Assembly: GCA_046757205.1 (NCBI GenBank)
Contig: JBHHXR010000002.1
Location: 1-42,472 of the forward strand
Source: JBHHXR01 sp046757205
GTDB lineage: Bacteria > Pseudomonadota > Alphaproteobacteria > Rhodobacterales > Rhodobacteraceae
Direction: 5' to 3'
DNA length: 42,472 nt
Shown: piece by piece, positions 1 to 7,841 of the stretch
Layout of the letters: each line of letters starts with the position of its first letter
Numbering within the stretch: the first letter of the stretch is position 1
The notes under the pieces: generated by a model
The model's database searches: none
What the model saw: only the letters and a program-made list of their open reading frames with translations
What the model was told of the DNA's origin: nothing
Program-made: the position numbers and the translations under genes

Positions 1-78
1 CGAAAGCTGCAGATCTTCGGTACAGCTAACGGGCCACAGACTGATGTACCGCTCCTTGCCATATCCTTTGCCAAGTGA
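1..78 (+). other. possible 3' end of a truncated plus-strand ORF
   Basis: Frame 1 is open from the window edge to a TGA at 76-78, encoding 25 residues that end in LLAISFAK. It could be the tail of a gene lying to the left, but 25 codons are too few to judge and I recognise no family. The stretch from 79 to 160 holds nothing I can identify. This segment looks less GC-rich than the operon that follows it, which may mark a boundary between unrelated regions. Confidence 0.2.
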
Positions 79-160
79 CAGTTGCCTCAATAGTCGGATA
101 ACATCCTCGACCAAAGGCACTGAAAACTACGTATCCCCATTCCAGAATCCGTTTGCCCCT

Positions 161-1297
161 TCAATCCAGCGTCCTTCTGAACCGCAGCAGCGCCAGCAGC
201 GCGTAGAGGGCAACGAAGATCAGCAGCGCCGTCACCTCGCGGGAAATCGCCGGCAGCTCGGCGCCCTTCAGCATCACCGCGCGGATGGCGCGGATGAAGT
301 GGGTGAGCGGGAAGGCCTCGCCCAATATCTGCGCCCAGCCGGGCATGCCGCGGAACGGGAACATGAAGCCCGACAGCAGGAGCGACGGCAGGAAGAAGAA
401 GAAGGTGAGCTGCATCGCCTGCATCTGGTTCTTCGCCAGGGTGGAGATGGCGTAGCCGAGCAGCACCAGCGCCAGCACGAAGATGAAGACCGCGGTCAGC
501 AGATCGCCCAGCGCACCGACGAAAGGCACGTTGAACATGCCGCGCGAGGCGGCCAGCACGACCGCGACCTGCACCGCGCCCACCACCAGATAGGGCAGCA
601 CCTTGCCGAGCATGACCTCGATCGGCCGGGTCGGCATGGCCAGCAGGTTTTCCATGGTGCCGCGCTCGGTCTCGCGGGTCAGCCCCATCGCCGTCATCAT
701 CACCATGGTCATCTGCAGGATGACGCCGAGCAGGCCGGGCACGATGTTGTACTGCGATATGCCCTCGGGATTGTAGCGCTTGTGGACCACGACATCGAGC
801 CGGCGCAGCGCGGCGGCGCGGGCCTCGGCCTGCTGCCCGGTTTCGCGCAGCAGCGCCTGCGCGGCGACGGTGCCCAGCGTGGAGATGGCGCCGCTGGCCG
901 AGGCCGGGTCGGTGGCGTCGGCCTCGATCAGGATGCGCGGGCTGTCGCCGCGGATCACCCGGCGGCCGAAATCCGACGGGATGGTGACCACGAAGGCGAC
1001 GTCGCCGGACTGGATCAGCGCCTCGGCCTCGGCGGCGCTGCGTGCGACGTGCTCGAACCGGTAGTAGCCGGTGAGTTCCAGCGCCGAGACGATGGCGCGG
1101 CTGTAGGGATCGACGCTGGTGACCACCAGCGCCGCCGGCAGCGCCTTGGGGTCGTTGTTGATGGCGAAGCCGAACAGCACGAGCTGCATCAGCGGCACGC
1201 CCAGCATCATGGCAAACGTGATGCGGTCGCGGCGCATCTGGATGAACTCCTTGCGCAGCATGGCGAACAGGCGGCGGAGCGAGAAGAACCGGCTCAT
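161..1297 (-). CDS. ABC-2 type transporter permease
   Basis: Inner-membrane permease of an ABC exporter, 378 residues. The N-terminus is short, basic and cytoplasmic. A membrane segment follows at about residues 27-47, then a long extracytoplasmic domain, then about five hydrophobic segments in the C-terminal half; this is the usual ABC-2 (YbhS/YbhR-like) layout. The ATG at 1295-1297 overlaps the stop of the upstream ATPase gene in an ATGA. A longer reading to 1498 only extends into the ATPase gene and lacks family character. Only one permease gene is present, so a homodimer is likely; E. coli YbhFSR uses two different permeases. Substrate unknown. It is the last gene of the operon. Confidence 0.88.
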   Translation of the reverse strand: MSRFFSLRRLFAMLRKEFIQMRRDRITFAMMLGVPLMQLVLFGFAINNDPKALPAALVVTSVDPYSRAIVSALELTGYYRFEHVARSAAEAEALIQSGDVAFVVTIPSDFGRRVIRGDSPRILIEADATDPASASGAISTLGTVAAQALLRETGQQAEARAAALRRLDVVVHKRYNPEGISQYNIVPGLLGVILQMTMVMMTAMGLTRETERGTMENLLAMPTRPIEVMLGKVLPYLVVGAVQVAVVLAASRGMFNVPFVGALGDLLTAVFIFVLALVLLGYAISTLAKNQMQAMQLTFFFFLPSLLLSGFMFPFRGMPGWAQILGEAFPLTHFIRAIRAVMLKGAELPAISREVTALLIFVALYALLALLRFRRTLD

Positions 1298-2211
1298 TGC
1301 ACGTTGTCCTGCGTCGAATTCATGAACCGGATGAACACGTCCTCCAGGCTGGTCTGCGAGGCGGTGACGCGCAGCCCCTCGGCGCGCGACAGTTTCGCGA
1401 GCGCGCGCATCAGCGCCCGTTCGTCGGATCCGACCACGTGCAGCGAGGCGCCGAAGGGCGCCACCTGCTCGACGCCGGGCTGGGTACGAAGAAACCACGC
1501 GGCCGCCTCCAGCCCCTGCCCCGTCACCGCGAAGGTGTGCAGCCCGGCGGCCGACACCACGTCATCCACCGTGCCCTGCGCGACCAGCTTGCCGTAGGAG
1601 ATGTAGCTGATGCGGTGGCAGCGCTCCGCCTCGTCCATGTAGTGGGTGGAGACCAGCACCGTCACCCCTTCGGCGGCGAAGCCGTGGATTTCGTCCCAGA
1701 ACTCGCGCCGCGCCTTGGGATCGACGCCGGCGGTCGGCTCGTCCAGAAGCAGAAGTTTCGGGTTGTGCATGATGCAGGCGGCCAGCGCCAGGCGCTGTTT
1801 CCAGCCGCCGGAGAGCGCTCCGGCAAGCTGTGTTCTGCGGCTGGTCAGGCCGAGGGTTTCCAGCGTGTCGCGGATGTGCTGGCGCGGGCTGGCAAGGCGG
1901 TAGAGACCGGCGACGAAGGCAAGGTTCTCCTCGATCGACAAGTCCTCGTAAAAAGAGAACCGCTGCGTCATGTAGCCGACATTGTCCTTGATGCGCGAGG
2001 CGTCCTTCGCCAGGTCGAAACCGAGCACGGTGCCCGCGCCCTCGTCGAGCCTCAACAGCCCGCACATCATGCGGATCGTCGTGGTCTTGCCGGAGCCGTT
2101 GGGGCCGAGGAAGCCGACGATCTCGCCCTTCTTCACCTGCATGGAGACGTGATCGACGACCATCCTGCCGCCGAAGCTCTTGGTCAGTCCGGTGACGTCG
2201 ATGGCGTTCAT
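1294..2211 (-). CDS. ABC transporter ATP-binding protein
   Basis: Nucleotide-binding subunit of the exporter, 305 residues with a single ATPase domain. Visible motifs are Walker A GPNGSGKT at 36-43, the signature LSGGW at 133-137 and Walker B LLLLDEPT at 153-160 followed by AGVDP. The C-terminal 80 or so residues form the accessory region common in drug-export ATPases of the CcmA/YbhF type. E. coli YbhF carries two such domains, so this is the half-size form. It overlaps the HlyD gene upstream and the permease gene downstream by 4 nt each, indicating translational coupling. Probable role: export of a toxic small molecule. Confidence 0.92.
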   Translation of the reverse strand: MNAIDVTGLTKSFGGRMVVDHVSMQVKKGEIVGFLGPNGSGKTTTIRMMCGLLRLDEGAGTVLGFDLAKDASRIKDNVGYMTQRFSFYEDLSIEENLAFVAGLYRLASPRQHIRDTLETLGLTSRRTQLAGALSGGWKQRLALAACIMHNPKLLLLDEPTAGVDPKARREFWDEIHGFAAEGVTVLVSTHYMDEAERCHRISYISYGKLVAQGTVDDVVSAAGLHTFAVTGQGLEAAAWFLRTQPGVEQVAPFGASLHVVGSDERALMRALAKLSRAEGLRVTASQTSLEDVFIRFMNSTQDNVQ

Positions 2212-3164
2212 CCGCCGGCCTCCGAAAGGACGACATCGACGATCTGGCCCGGCTTGAGCCTGCTGTCGTCCCCGGTCGGGCGCGCCTCGACGAGGTAGAC
2301 GAGCTTCTGGCGGTTGGTCAGCGAGTAGATGACCGGCGGGGTGAATTCCGGGTCCGGCGATATGTAGGAGATGCGCGCCCGCGCGCCGCCGCCGCAGCCG
2401 TCGCAGTTGACCACGACGCTTTCACCTATCGCGAGGCGGGCGAGCGCGGTTTCGGGCACGTAGACCTTCAGCTTCACGGCGCCGTCGGGAAGGATCGAAA
2501 CCACGGGCGCAGCGGGTCCGGCGATTTCGCCCGCGTGGCGGAAGACGTCGGCGACCTCGCCGTCGACCGGTGATGTCAGCTCCCGTTTGGCGAGCGCCCA
2601 TTCGGCGCGGCGCACGGCGGCCTTGGCGCCGTCGAGGCGTTTGCGCGCGGCCTTGATCACCGAGGCGCGGGCCGGAAGCTTCGCCACGGCGAGCCTGGCC
2701 TCCAGTTCCCTCGCGCGGGTCTGGGCCAGTTCGAGTTCGGTCTCGGCGCGGTCGTAGACGCTCTGCGACACGTAGCCGTCGGCGACCAGCTTCTTCTGGC
2801 GTTCCGCGACCCGGACGGCTTCCCTGATCTGGGCGCGGGCGGCGGCCAGCGACGCCTCGATGACGGCGATTTCCTCCGGGCGGCTGCCTTCCAGCAGGTT
2901 CTCCAGCTCCGCCGCCGTCTGAAGCTGCGCCGATTCCGCCTCGCTGAGGGCGATTTCGGCGTCGGTGGTTTCCTGACGGGCGACAAGCTGGCCCGCGCTG
3001 ACGCGGTCGCCGCGACGCACGGCGACTTCGGTCAGTTCGGCGGCGGCGACCGGCGACAGGAAGACATACTCGCCTTCAACATAGCCGACCGCGAGTTCCG
3101 CCGCTGGCTGGCAGCCCCCCAGCAGCGAAGCCACGATCGGTATGGCGCAGAGGATGCCGCTCAT
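2208..3164 (-). CDS. HlyD-family periplasmic adaptor lipoprotein
   Basis: Membrane-fusion (adaptor) subunit linking the ABC exporter to the outer membrane, 318 residues. A short hydrophobic leader ends in LLGGC with Cys at about residue 18, so the protein is probably lipid-anchored. A biotinyl-lipoyl-like half (YVFLSPVAAAEL, RRGDRVSAGQLVA) is followed by a long Ala/Glu/Arg-rich helical hairpin at about 70-190. The second lipoyl half is around TSPVDGEV, and beta-barrel strands follow. It resembles YbhG. Its ATG overlaps the TetR stop by 4 nt, so regulator and transporter are co-expressed. No outer-membrane channel gene is in the window, so a shared TolC is likely. Confidence 0.87.
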   Translation of the reverse strand: MSGILCAIPIVASLLGGCQPAAELAVGYVEGEYVFLSPVAAAELTEVAVRRGDRVSAGQLVARQETTDAEIALSEAESAQLQTAAELENLLEGSRPEEIAVIEASLAAARAQIREAVRVAERQKKLVADGYVSQSVYDRAETELELAQTRARELEARLAVAKLPARASVIKAARKRLDGAKAAVRRAEWALAKRELTSPVDGEVADVFRHAGEIAGPAAPVVSILPDGAVKLKVYVPETALARLAIGESVVVNCDGCGGGARARISYISPDPEFTPPVIYSLTNRQKLVYLVEARPTGDDSRLKPGQIVDVVLSEAGG

Positions 3165-3829
3165 CCCCTCCTCCTCGCATCCGCGTCGAGCCGCGCCGAC
3201 AGGTTTGCGGTGATGGTAGCGGTGATCTGGCGGATTTCTTCGGGGCCGTAGTCCTGCCAGCCCAGCCGGCGCTGGACTACCGGTCGCCCGAGGTGAAAGT
3301 AGATGATCTGCCCGATCATCGAAAACACAGCGAGCAGAACCTCGCTGCTCTCAGGCTCGCGGCCGGACGCCTTGCCCCATATCTGGCAGGCGCGGCGGTG
3401 AACTGACTCCACCAGACCGGTGAAAATGATGTCCAGCGCCGGCGACGGCTGCGCCATCTCGCGGAATACGAAGGCCGCGATCAACCCCGCCTCCCTGGTC
3501 CCGAGAAGAAAGCCGATCATCCGCCGGGCCAGGCTGAGCAGAATGTTACGCGCGGTTTCCGCGTCCAGGTCTTCGCGCGGCGGCAGCGCGTTCTGCAGGT
3601 CCGCGACCTGCCGAAGCGTCTGCACCACGTGCTCGGCACAGGCTTTGCGCAGCCCGTCCTTGCCGTCGAAATGATAAGAGATGGCGGCGATATTGGAGCC
3701 GGACGCGGCGGCGATTTCGCGCACCGACGTTGCGTCGAAACCCTTCTCGCCAAAGCCGCGCAGAGCGGCGTGAATGATCGCTGTCCTGGTATCGGTCTTG
3801 TCGGGGCCCGGTGCGTCTGTCATGGCCAT
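3161..3829 (-). CDS. TetR-family regulator of the efflux operon (CecR/CerR type)
   Basis: One-component repressor of 222 residues. The N-terminal helix-turn-helix is clear (TAIIHAALRGFGEKGFDATS, then VREIAAASGSNIAAISYHF). The rest is a ligand-binding domain of the kind found in E. coli CecR, which controls the related ybhGFSR genes. It is the first gene of the operon. ATGs at 3829 and 3823 are both possible; the second has GGGGA at suitable spacing. A TTG at 3835 is less likely. A perfect palindrome lies 12 bp upstream of the 3829 start, so it probably represses its own operon. The inducer is unknown. Confidence 0.9.
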   Translation of the reverse strand: MAMTDAPGPDKTDTRTAIIHAALRGFGEKGFDATSVREIAAASGSNIAAISYHFDGKDGLRKACAEHVVQTLRQVADLQNALPPREDLDAETARNILLSLARRMIGFLLGTREAGLIAAFVFREMAQPSPALDIIFTGLVESVHRRACQIWGKASGREPESSEVLLAVFSMIGQIIYFHLGRPVVQRRLGWQDYGPEEIRQITATITANLSARLDADARRRG

Positions 3830-3840
3830 CCCCAAATTTC

Positions 3841-3856
3841 AAACAAACGTTTGTTT
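3841..3856. promoter_or_regulatory. probable TetR operator palindrome
   Basis: AAACAAACGTTTGTTT is a perfect 16-bp inverted repeat immediately upstream of the TetR gene. TetR-family operators commonly have this size and A/T-rich half-site form, and its location would let the bound repressor block the operon promoter. Binding is inferred from position and symmetry only. Confidence 0.7.
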
Positions 3857-3936
3857 AAATCCTTTTGGAAGGAAAATCAATGCCCCGTGGCCTGTCTCCC
3901 GCAGATGTGATGCGATTCCGCCGGCGATCTTCCGGG

Positions 3937-4212
3937 TTACGGTGCGATGCGCAGGGTTTTTGTGCGGGCGGACCCGCCGCGCAGGATTTCGATGCGCGAT
4001 TTTGCGACACCCAGCGCCTTGGACAGCAGCTTGACGGCGGCGGCATTGGCGCGGCCGCCCTCCGGCACGGCGGTGACGTAAACGCGTATCCCGGTCCGCC
4101 CGCCGGGTTGTGGCTCCAGCTTGATGCAATTGGCCGAGGCGCGCGGCGTCACCCGTATTTCGAACGGTTGTCCATTTTCGACGTTAGCGGCAAGCAATTC
4201 CGAGAGGTCCAT
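3937..4212 (-). CDS. DUF167 (YggU-type) small protein
   Basis: Small protein of 91 residues matching the DUF167/YggU family. The recognisable parts are the strand IRVTPRAS, the core IRVYVTAVPEGGRANAA, and the helix-strand KLLSKALGVAKSRIEILRG followed by SARTK. The ATG at 4210-4212 gives the normal family length. A reading to 4290 adds an Arg-rich stretch not seen in the family. The family is widespread and its biochemical role is unsettled. In many genomes it sits beside YggT membrane-protein genes; none is seen here. It faces the TetR gene in the same direction across about 105 bp. Confidence 0.8.
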   Translation of the reverse strand: MDLSELLAANVENGQPFEIRVTPRASANCIKLEPQPGGRTGIRVYVTAVPEGGRANAAAVKLLSKALGVAKSRIEILRGGSARTKTLRIAP

Positions 4213-4362
4213 TTTCCGTCGGCAAACCCTTCGACACCGGTGGCGCGGTTTGCGCCGCCGCGGGATTTCCCGGTAGCACAGTGCCCGCACGGTTCACAGC
4301 GTTTCCGCCCCTTTTCCTTTCTTCGCAGGTGCAATATAATATCTGCCGATGGAGGCACGGTC

Positions 4363-4977
4363 ATGGGCAAGGTCATTGTTTTCGCGCAACAAAAAGGCGG
4401 ATCGGGAAAGACCACGGTTCTCGCTCATCTCTCCCGCTCGCTGACGGATCACGGAAGAAGCGTGCAGCTCGTCGACCTCGATCCGCAGCGCTCCCTGTCG
4501 CAATGGGCGAGCCTAGTCACCGACCCGCCGATGGAATGCGTGGAATCGAAGGCGTGGCGGGCCGGTTCGGACATAGGGGAAGCCGCCGCCGGGCATGATC
4601 TGGTGCTGGTGGATTGCCCGGGGCATGCCTCGCCGCTGCTGGAAGCGGCGCTGCGCTGCGCCGATCTGGTGATCGTCCCCTGCCAGCCGACGGGGCTCGA
4701 TGTCCGGGCCACATCCTCGGTTCTGGAAATGGCGGAAAAAGAGGGCACGGGAGCCCGTGTCCTGCTCAACCGGGTGCCGCCGCGCGGCCGCCGCGCGGAG
4801 CGATGCGCCGACGACCTGCGCCGGTCCGGCGCCCGCCTGCTTTCCAGCCGGCTCGGCAACCGCGTCGCCTATTCGTCGGTTTTTCTCGACGATACCCCTG
4901 CCCGTCTGAAGCCGGGCACGAAGGCGTTTTGGGAGATCGAGGCGCTGCGGGAGGAAATCGAGGATATCACCAGCTGA
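4363..4977 (+). CDS. orphan ParA/MinD-type ATPase
   Basis: Deviant Walker ATPase of 204 residues. The motif KGGSGKTT at 11-18 carries the signature lysine of the ParA family. LVDLDPQRSLSQWA supplies the next ParA motif, and DLVLVDCPGH is the Walker B strand. The ATG at 4363 has GGAGG at 4351-4355. Longer in-frame readings to 3865 are antisense to the DUF167 gene and were discarded. No parB, pilus or flagellar partner is adjacent, so this is a solitary ParA that may position or partition an unknown cargo. A sequence resembling a -10 box (TATAAT, 4335-4340) lies just upstream. Confidence 0.85.
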   Translation: MGKVIVFAQQKGGSGKTTVLAHLSRSLTDHGRSVQLVDLDPQRSLSQWASLVTDPPMECVESKAWRAGSDIGEAAAGHDLVLVDCPGHASPLLEAALRCADLVIVPCQPTGLDVRATSSVLEMAEKEGTGARVLLNRVPPRGRRAERCADDLRRSGARLLSSRLGNRVAYSSVFLDDTPARLKPGTKAFWEIEALREEIEDITS

Positions 4978-5038
4978 TCCGGCGAATTTGAAGTTGGCTT
5001 CATCGACATCCGTTGCCCCCGCCCGCCCTGGCCCGTCC

Positions 5039-5060
5039 GGCCCGGCGCCACCGCCGGGCC
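5039..5060. other. GC-rich stem-loop downstream of the parA-like gene
   Basis: GGCCCGGC and GCCGGGCC form a perfect 8-bp stem with a 6-nt loop. It lies 62 bp past the parA-like stop codon. No T-run follows, so it is at best a weak intrinsic terminator or an mRNA 3'-end stabiliser. The rest of 4978-5180 shows no gene. Confidence 0.45.
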
Positions 5061-5167
5061 GCGCGAACCGGGTGCGTGCCGGTGGAACCTGAACTATGTG
5101 GCGAACTCCGGATGCGAGGGGCTGGCAACTGCCGCCGCTCTGACGGACAATAGCGCGCTGCGGCACC

Positions 5168-5176
5168 AAGGGAGGG
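5168..5176 (+). promoter_or_regulatory. ribosome binding site deciding a TTG start
   Basis: AAGGGAGGG lies 4 nt before the TTG at 5181. No ATG or GTG has a comparable ribosome-binding site nearby, and the encoded N-terminus fits the deacetylase family from this point. Confidence 0.6.
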
Positions 5177-5180
5177 CGAT

Positions 5181-6290
5181 TTGTCGGGAACCGGCTTTTT
5201 CTGGGATGAACGATGTTTCTGGCATTCCGGCGGCAATTACGCGCTGACGGTTCCGGTGGGCGGGCACGTGCAACCGCTGGCTGCCGGAGGTTTGCCGGAA
5301 AGCCCGGAAACCAAACGGCGGCTGAAGAACCTGCTCGACGCTACCGGTCTGGCGGATGATCTGGACTGCCGTCATGCCGAACCGGCAACCCGTGACGACC
5401 TCTTGCGGGTGCACCCGCAAGGCTATCTCGACAATTTCAAGGCGCTGTCCGACGCCGGCGGTGGCGAGATCGGGCTGCGGACGCCGTTCGGCGCCGCGGC
5501 GTACGAGATCGCCGCGCTGTCGGCCGGTCTTGTCGTTGCGGCTCTTGCGTCGGTCTTGCGCGGCGAACATGCCAACGCCTACGCCCTGTCGCGCCCGCCG
5601 GGGCACCACTGCCTGCCCGACTGGCCAAACGGGTTCTGCCTTTTCAACAACATCGCCATCGCCATCGAGGCGGCGCGGGCGGCCGCGCTGGCGCAGCGTT
5701 TCGCGGTGGTGGACTGGGACGTGCATCACGGCAACGGCACCGAGGCGATCTTCTACGAGCGCGGCGATGTGCTGACGATAAGCCTGCATCAGGAACGCAA
5801 CTATCCGCTCGACACCGGCGATGCGGGGGACACCGGCGCCGGGGACGGCGAGGGCTGCAACATGAACGTCCCGCTGCCGCCGGGCGCCGGGCACGACGCC
5901 TATCTGGCGGCGATGGAGAGGCTGGTGGTGCCGAAACTGCGCGCCTTCGCGCCGGACGCGATCGTCGTGGCCTGCGGTTTCGACGCCTCGGGCGTCGATC
6001 CGCTGTCGCGCATGCTGTGCGGGGCGGATACATTCCGGCTGCTGACCCGGCAATTGCTGGACGCGGCGCGGGAACTCTGCGGCGGCCGCGTGGCGATGGC
6101 GCACGAGGGCGGGTATTCGGAAGTGCACGTGCCGTTCTGCGGCCACGCCGTGCTGGAGCAGATGTCGGGCAGCGGCGTCAAGGCGCCGGACCCGCTGGCC
6201 GCGAGGATCGCCGGGCAACAGCCGGCAGCCGACGTGCGGCGCTTTCACGCCGAACGCATCGGGGCGCTGCGCGAGCTGTTCGCCCTGTAG
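5181..6290 (+). CDS. histone deacetylase family (class II-like) amidohydrolase
   Basis: Zinc-dependent deacetylase-fold enzyme of 369 residues. Family motifs are RPPGHH at 138-143 (catalytic His pair), DWDVHHGNGT at 178-187 (metal ligands Asp180 and His182), CGFDAS near 265-270 (metal Asp) and EGGYS at 309-313 (transition-state Tyr). The insert around NYPLDTGDAGDTGAGDG resembles class II HDAC and acetylpolyamine amidohydrolase relatives. Bacterial members act on acetylated polyamines, small amides or acyl-lysines; the substrate here cannot be told. The start is TTG at 5181. It lies 109 bp ahead of the CoA-transferase pair, but a functional link is not evident. Confidence 0.87.
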   Translation: MSGTGFFWDERCFWHSGGNYALTVPVGGHVQPLAAGGLPESPETKRRLKNLLDATGLADDLDCRHAEPATRDDLLRVHPQGYLDNFKALSDAGGGEIGLRTPFGAAAYEIAALSAGLVVAALASVLRGEHANAYALSRPPGHHCLPDWPNGFCLFNNIAIAIEAARAAALAQRFAVVDWDVHHGNGTEAIFYERGDVLTISLHQERNYPLDTGDAGDTGAGDGEGCNMNVPLPPGAGHDAYLAAMERLVVPKLRAFAPDAIVVACGFDASGVDPLSRMLCGADTFRLLTRQLLDAARELCGGRVAMAHEGGYSEVHVPFCGHAVLEQMSGSGVKAPDPLAARIAGQQPAADVRRFHAERIGALRELFAL

Positions 6291-6399
6291 CCGATTGCGC
6301 GTTGCGCCGCGAAAGCGGCCTTGACTTCGTGATGCGCGGGACGTGATAGATACCGCCGGAACGCGGGGCCCGCGACAGGGCCTGCCTGGGGAGAAATCC

Positions 6400-7095
6400 A
6401 TGAGAAAAGTCTATTCTTCGGCGAAAGAGGCGCTCGACGGGCTTCTCTTCGACGGCATGTTCATCGCCGCCGGCGGTTTCGGGCTGTGCGGCATTCCCGA
6501 AAACCTGATCGCCGCGATCCGCGACGCCGGGGTCAAGAACCTGGAAGTGGCGTCGAACAACGCTGGGGTCGACGATTTCGGGCTGGGGCTGCTCTTGCAG
6601 ACCAGGCAGGTGAAGAAGATGATTTCTTCCTATGTCGGCGAGAACGCGGAGTTCATGCGCCAGTACCTGTCGGGTGAGCTGGAGCTGGAGTTCAACCCGC
6701 AGGGCACGCTGGCGGAGCGGATGCGGGCTGGCGGCGCCGGTATTCCCGGCTTCTACACGAGGACCGGCGTCGGCACGGTGATCGCCGAGGGCAAGGAACA
6801 CAAGAAATTCGACGGCGAGACCTATATTCTTGAGCGCGGCATCGTCGCCGATCTGTCGATCGTGAAGGCCTGGAAGGGCGATACTTCAGGCAACCTGGTC
6901 TTCCGCAAGACCGCGCGCAACTTCAATCCGCCGGCGGCAACCTGCGGCAAGGTTTGCGTGGCGGAGGTCGAGGAACTGGTGCATCCCGGCGAACTGGAAG
7001 CCGACGATATCCATCTGCCCGGCATTTACGTGCACCGCATCGTCAAGGGCGAGCACGAAAAACGCATCGAACAACGCACCACGCGGGCGGCCTGA
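6400..7095 (+). CDS. scoA: 3-oxoacid CoA-transferase subunit A
   Basis: Alpha subunit (231 residues) of a succinyl-CoA:3-ketoacid CoA-transferase, which moves CoA between succinyl-CoA and acetoacetate in ketone-body or polyhydroxybutyrate breakdown. The N-terminal glycine-rich motif AAGGFGLCGIPENLI and the central VASNNAGVDDFGLGLLL are diagnostic. RAGGAGIPGFYTRTGVGT is the conserved turn of the substrate site. The ATG at 6400 follows GGGGAG at 6388-6393. Subunit B begins 14 bp after the stop codon, so the two are co-translated. The exact acyl specificity (acetoacetate versus other 3-oxoacids) is inferred. Confidence 0.93.
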   Translation: MRKVYSSAKEALDGLLFDGMFIAAGGFGLCGIPENLIAAIRDAGVKNLEVASNNAGVDDFGLGLLLQTRQVKKMISSYVGENAEFMRQYLSGELELEFNPQGTLAERMRAGGAGIPGFYTRTGVGTVIAEGKEHKKFDGETYILERGIVADLSIVKAWKGDTSGNLVFRKTARNFNPPAATCGKVCVAEVEELVHPGELEADDIHLPGIYVHRIVKGEHEKRIEQRTTRAA

Positions 7096-7109
7096 GGGAG
7101 GAACCGGAC

Positions 7110-7736
7110 ATGGCTTGGGATCGCAACCAGATGGCGGCGCGGGCGGCTCTGGAGTTGGAGGACGGGATGTACGTGAACCTCGGCATCGGCATCCCCACGC
7201 TGGTGTCGAACCATATTCCCGTCGGCGTGAGCGTCATCCTGCAGTCGGAAAACGGCATGCTGGGCATCGGCCCGTTCCCGCTGGAAGAGGAAATCGACGC
7301 CGATCTGATCAACGCCGGCAAGCAGACGGTGACGGAACTGCCGGGGACGTCCTTCTTCTCGTCGTCGGACAGTTTCGCGATGATCCGCGGCGGCAAGATC
7401 GACATGGCGATCCTGGGGGCGATGGAGGTGGCGGAAAACGGCGATCTGGCGAACTGGATGATCCCGGGCAAGCTGGTCAAGGGCATGGGCGGGGCCATGG
7501 ACCTGGTGGCAGGCGTGCGCCGGGTGGTGGTGGTGATGGACCACACCAACAAGCACGGCAGCAGCAAGATACTGAGGGAATGCACGCTGCCGCTGACCGG
7601 CAAGGGCGTGGTCGACCGGATCATTACCGATCTTTGCGTTTTCGACGTGGTCGAGGGCGGGTTGAAGGTCGTTGAAGCGGCCGATGGCGTGACGATGGCG
7701 GACATCCGCGAAAGAACCGCGGCGACGCTGGTCTGA
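7110..7736 (+). CDS. scoB: 3-oxoacid CoA-transferase subunit B
   Basis: Beta subunit (208 residues) carrying the catalytic glutamate: Glu47 in the motif SENGMLGIGP forms the enzyme-CoA thioester. NLGIGIPTLVSNHIP near the N-terminus and the DHTNKHGSSKIL segment are typical of the family. The ATG has GGGAGGA at 7096-7102. It forms a heteromer with the preceding subunit, and its length matches other bacterial beta subunits. Confidence 0.94.
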   Translation: MAWDRNQMAARAALELEDGMYVNLGIGIPTLVSNHIPVGVSVILQSENGMLGIGPFPLEEEIDADLINAGKQTVTELPGTSFFSSSDSFAMIRGGKIDMAILGAMEVAENGDLANWMIPGKLVKGMGGAMDLVAGVRRVVVVMDHTNKHGSSKILRECTLPLTGKGVVDRIITDLCVFDVVEGGLKVVEAADGVTMADIRERTAATLV

Positions 7737-7746
7737 TCCGCCATGC

Positions 7747-7767
7747 CGGCGGCGTGTTGCGCCGCCG
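7747..7767. terminator. stem-loop after the CoA-transferase operon
   Basis: CGGCGGCG and CGCCGCCG form a perfect 8-bp stem with a 5-nt loop starting 10 bp after the scoB stop. A second copy of GCCGGCGG follows at 7772-7779. There is no immediate T-run, so termination is plausible but not certain. Confidence 0.45.
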
Positions 7768-7841
7768 CTACGCCGGCGGGTTAGGCGCCAACGGCGGCGG
7801 CCGAACACATTCTGGCCTTTTTTCACACCTATCGGCGGGGC

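Noticed and set aside
44..1597. A 517-codon plus-strand frame at the left edge
   Set aside because: It is antisense to the ABC permease and ATPase genes and is rich in Gln, Arg and His with no family features.
3865..4362. N-terminal extension of the ParA-like protein
   Set aside because: The frame is open but antisense to the DUF167 gene. The ATG at 4363 has a proper ribosome-binding site and gives the normal ParA N-terminus.
7741..7841. Possible CRISPR-like or IS-derived repeats from the repeated GCCGGCGG motif
   Set aside because: Only two short GC-rich copies, no spacers and no flanking target duplication or transposase.
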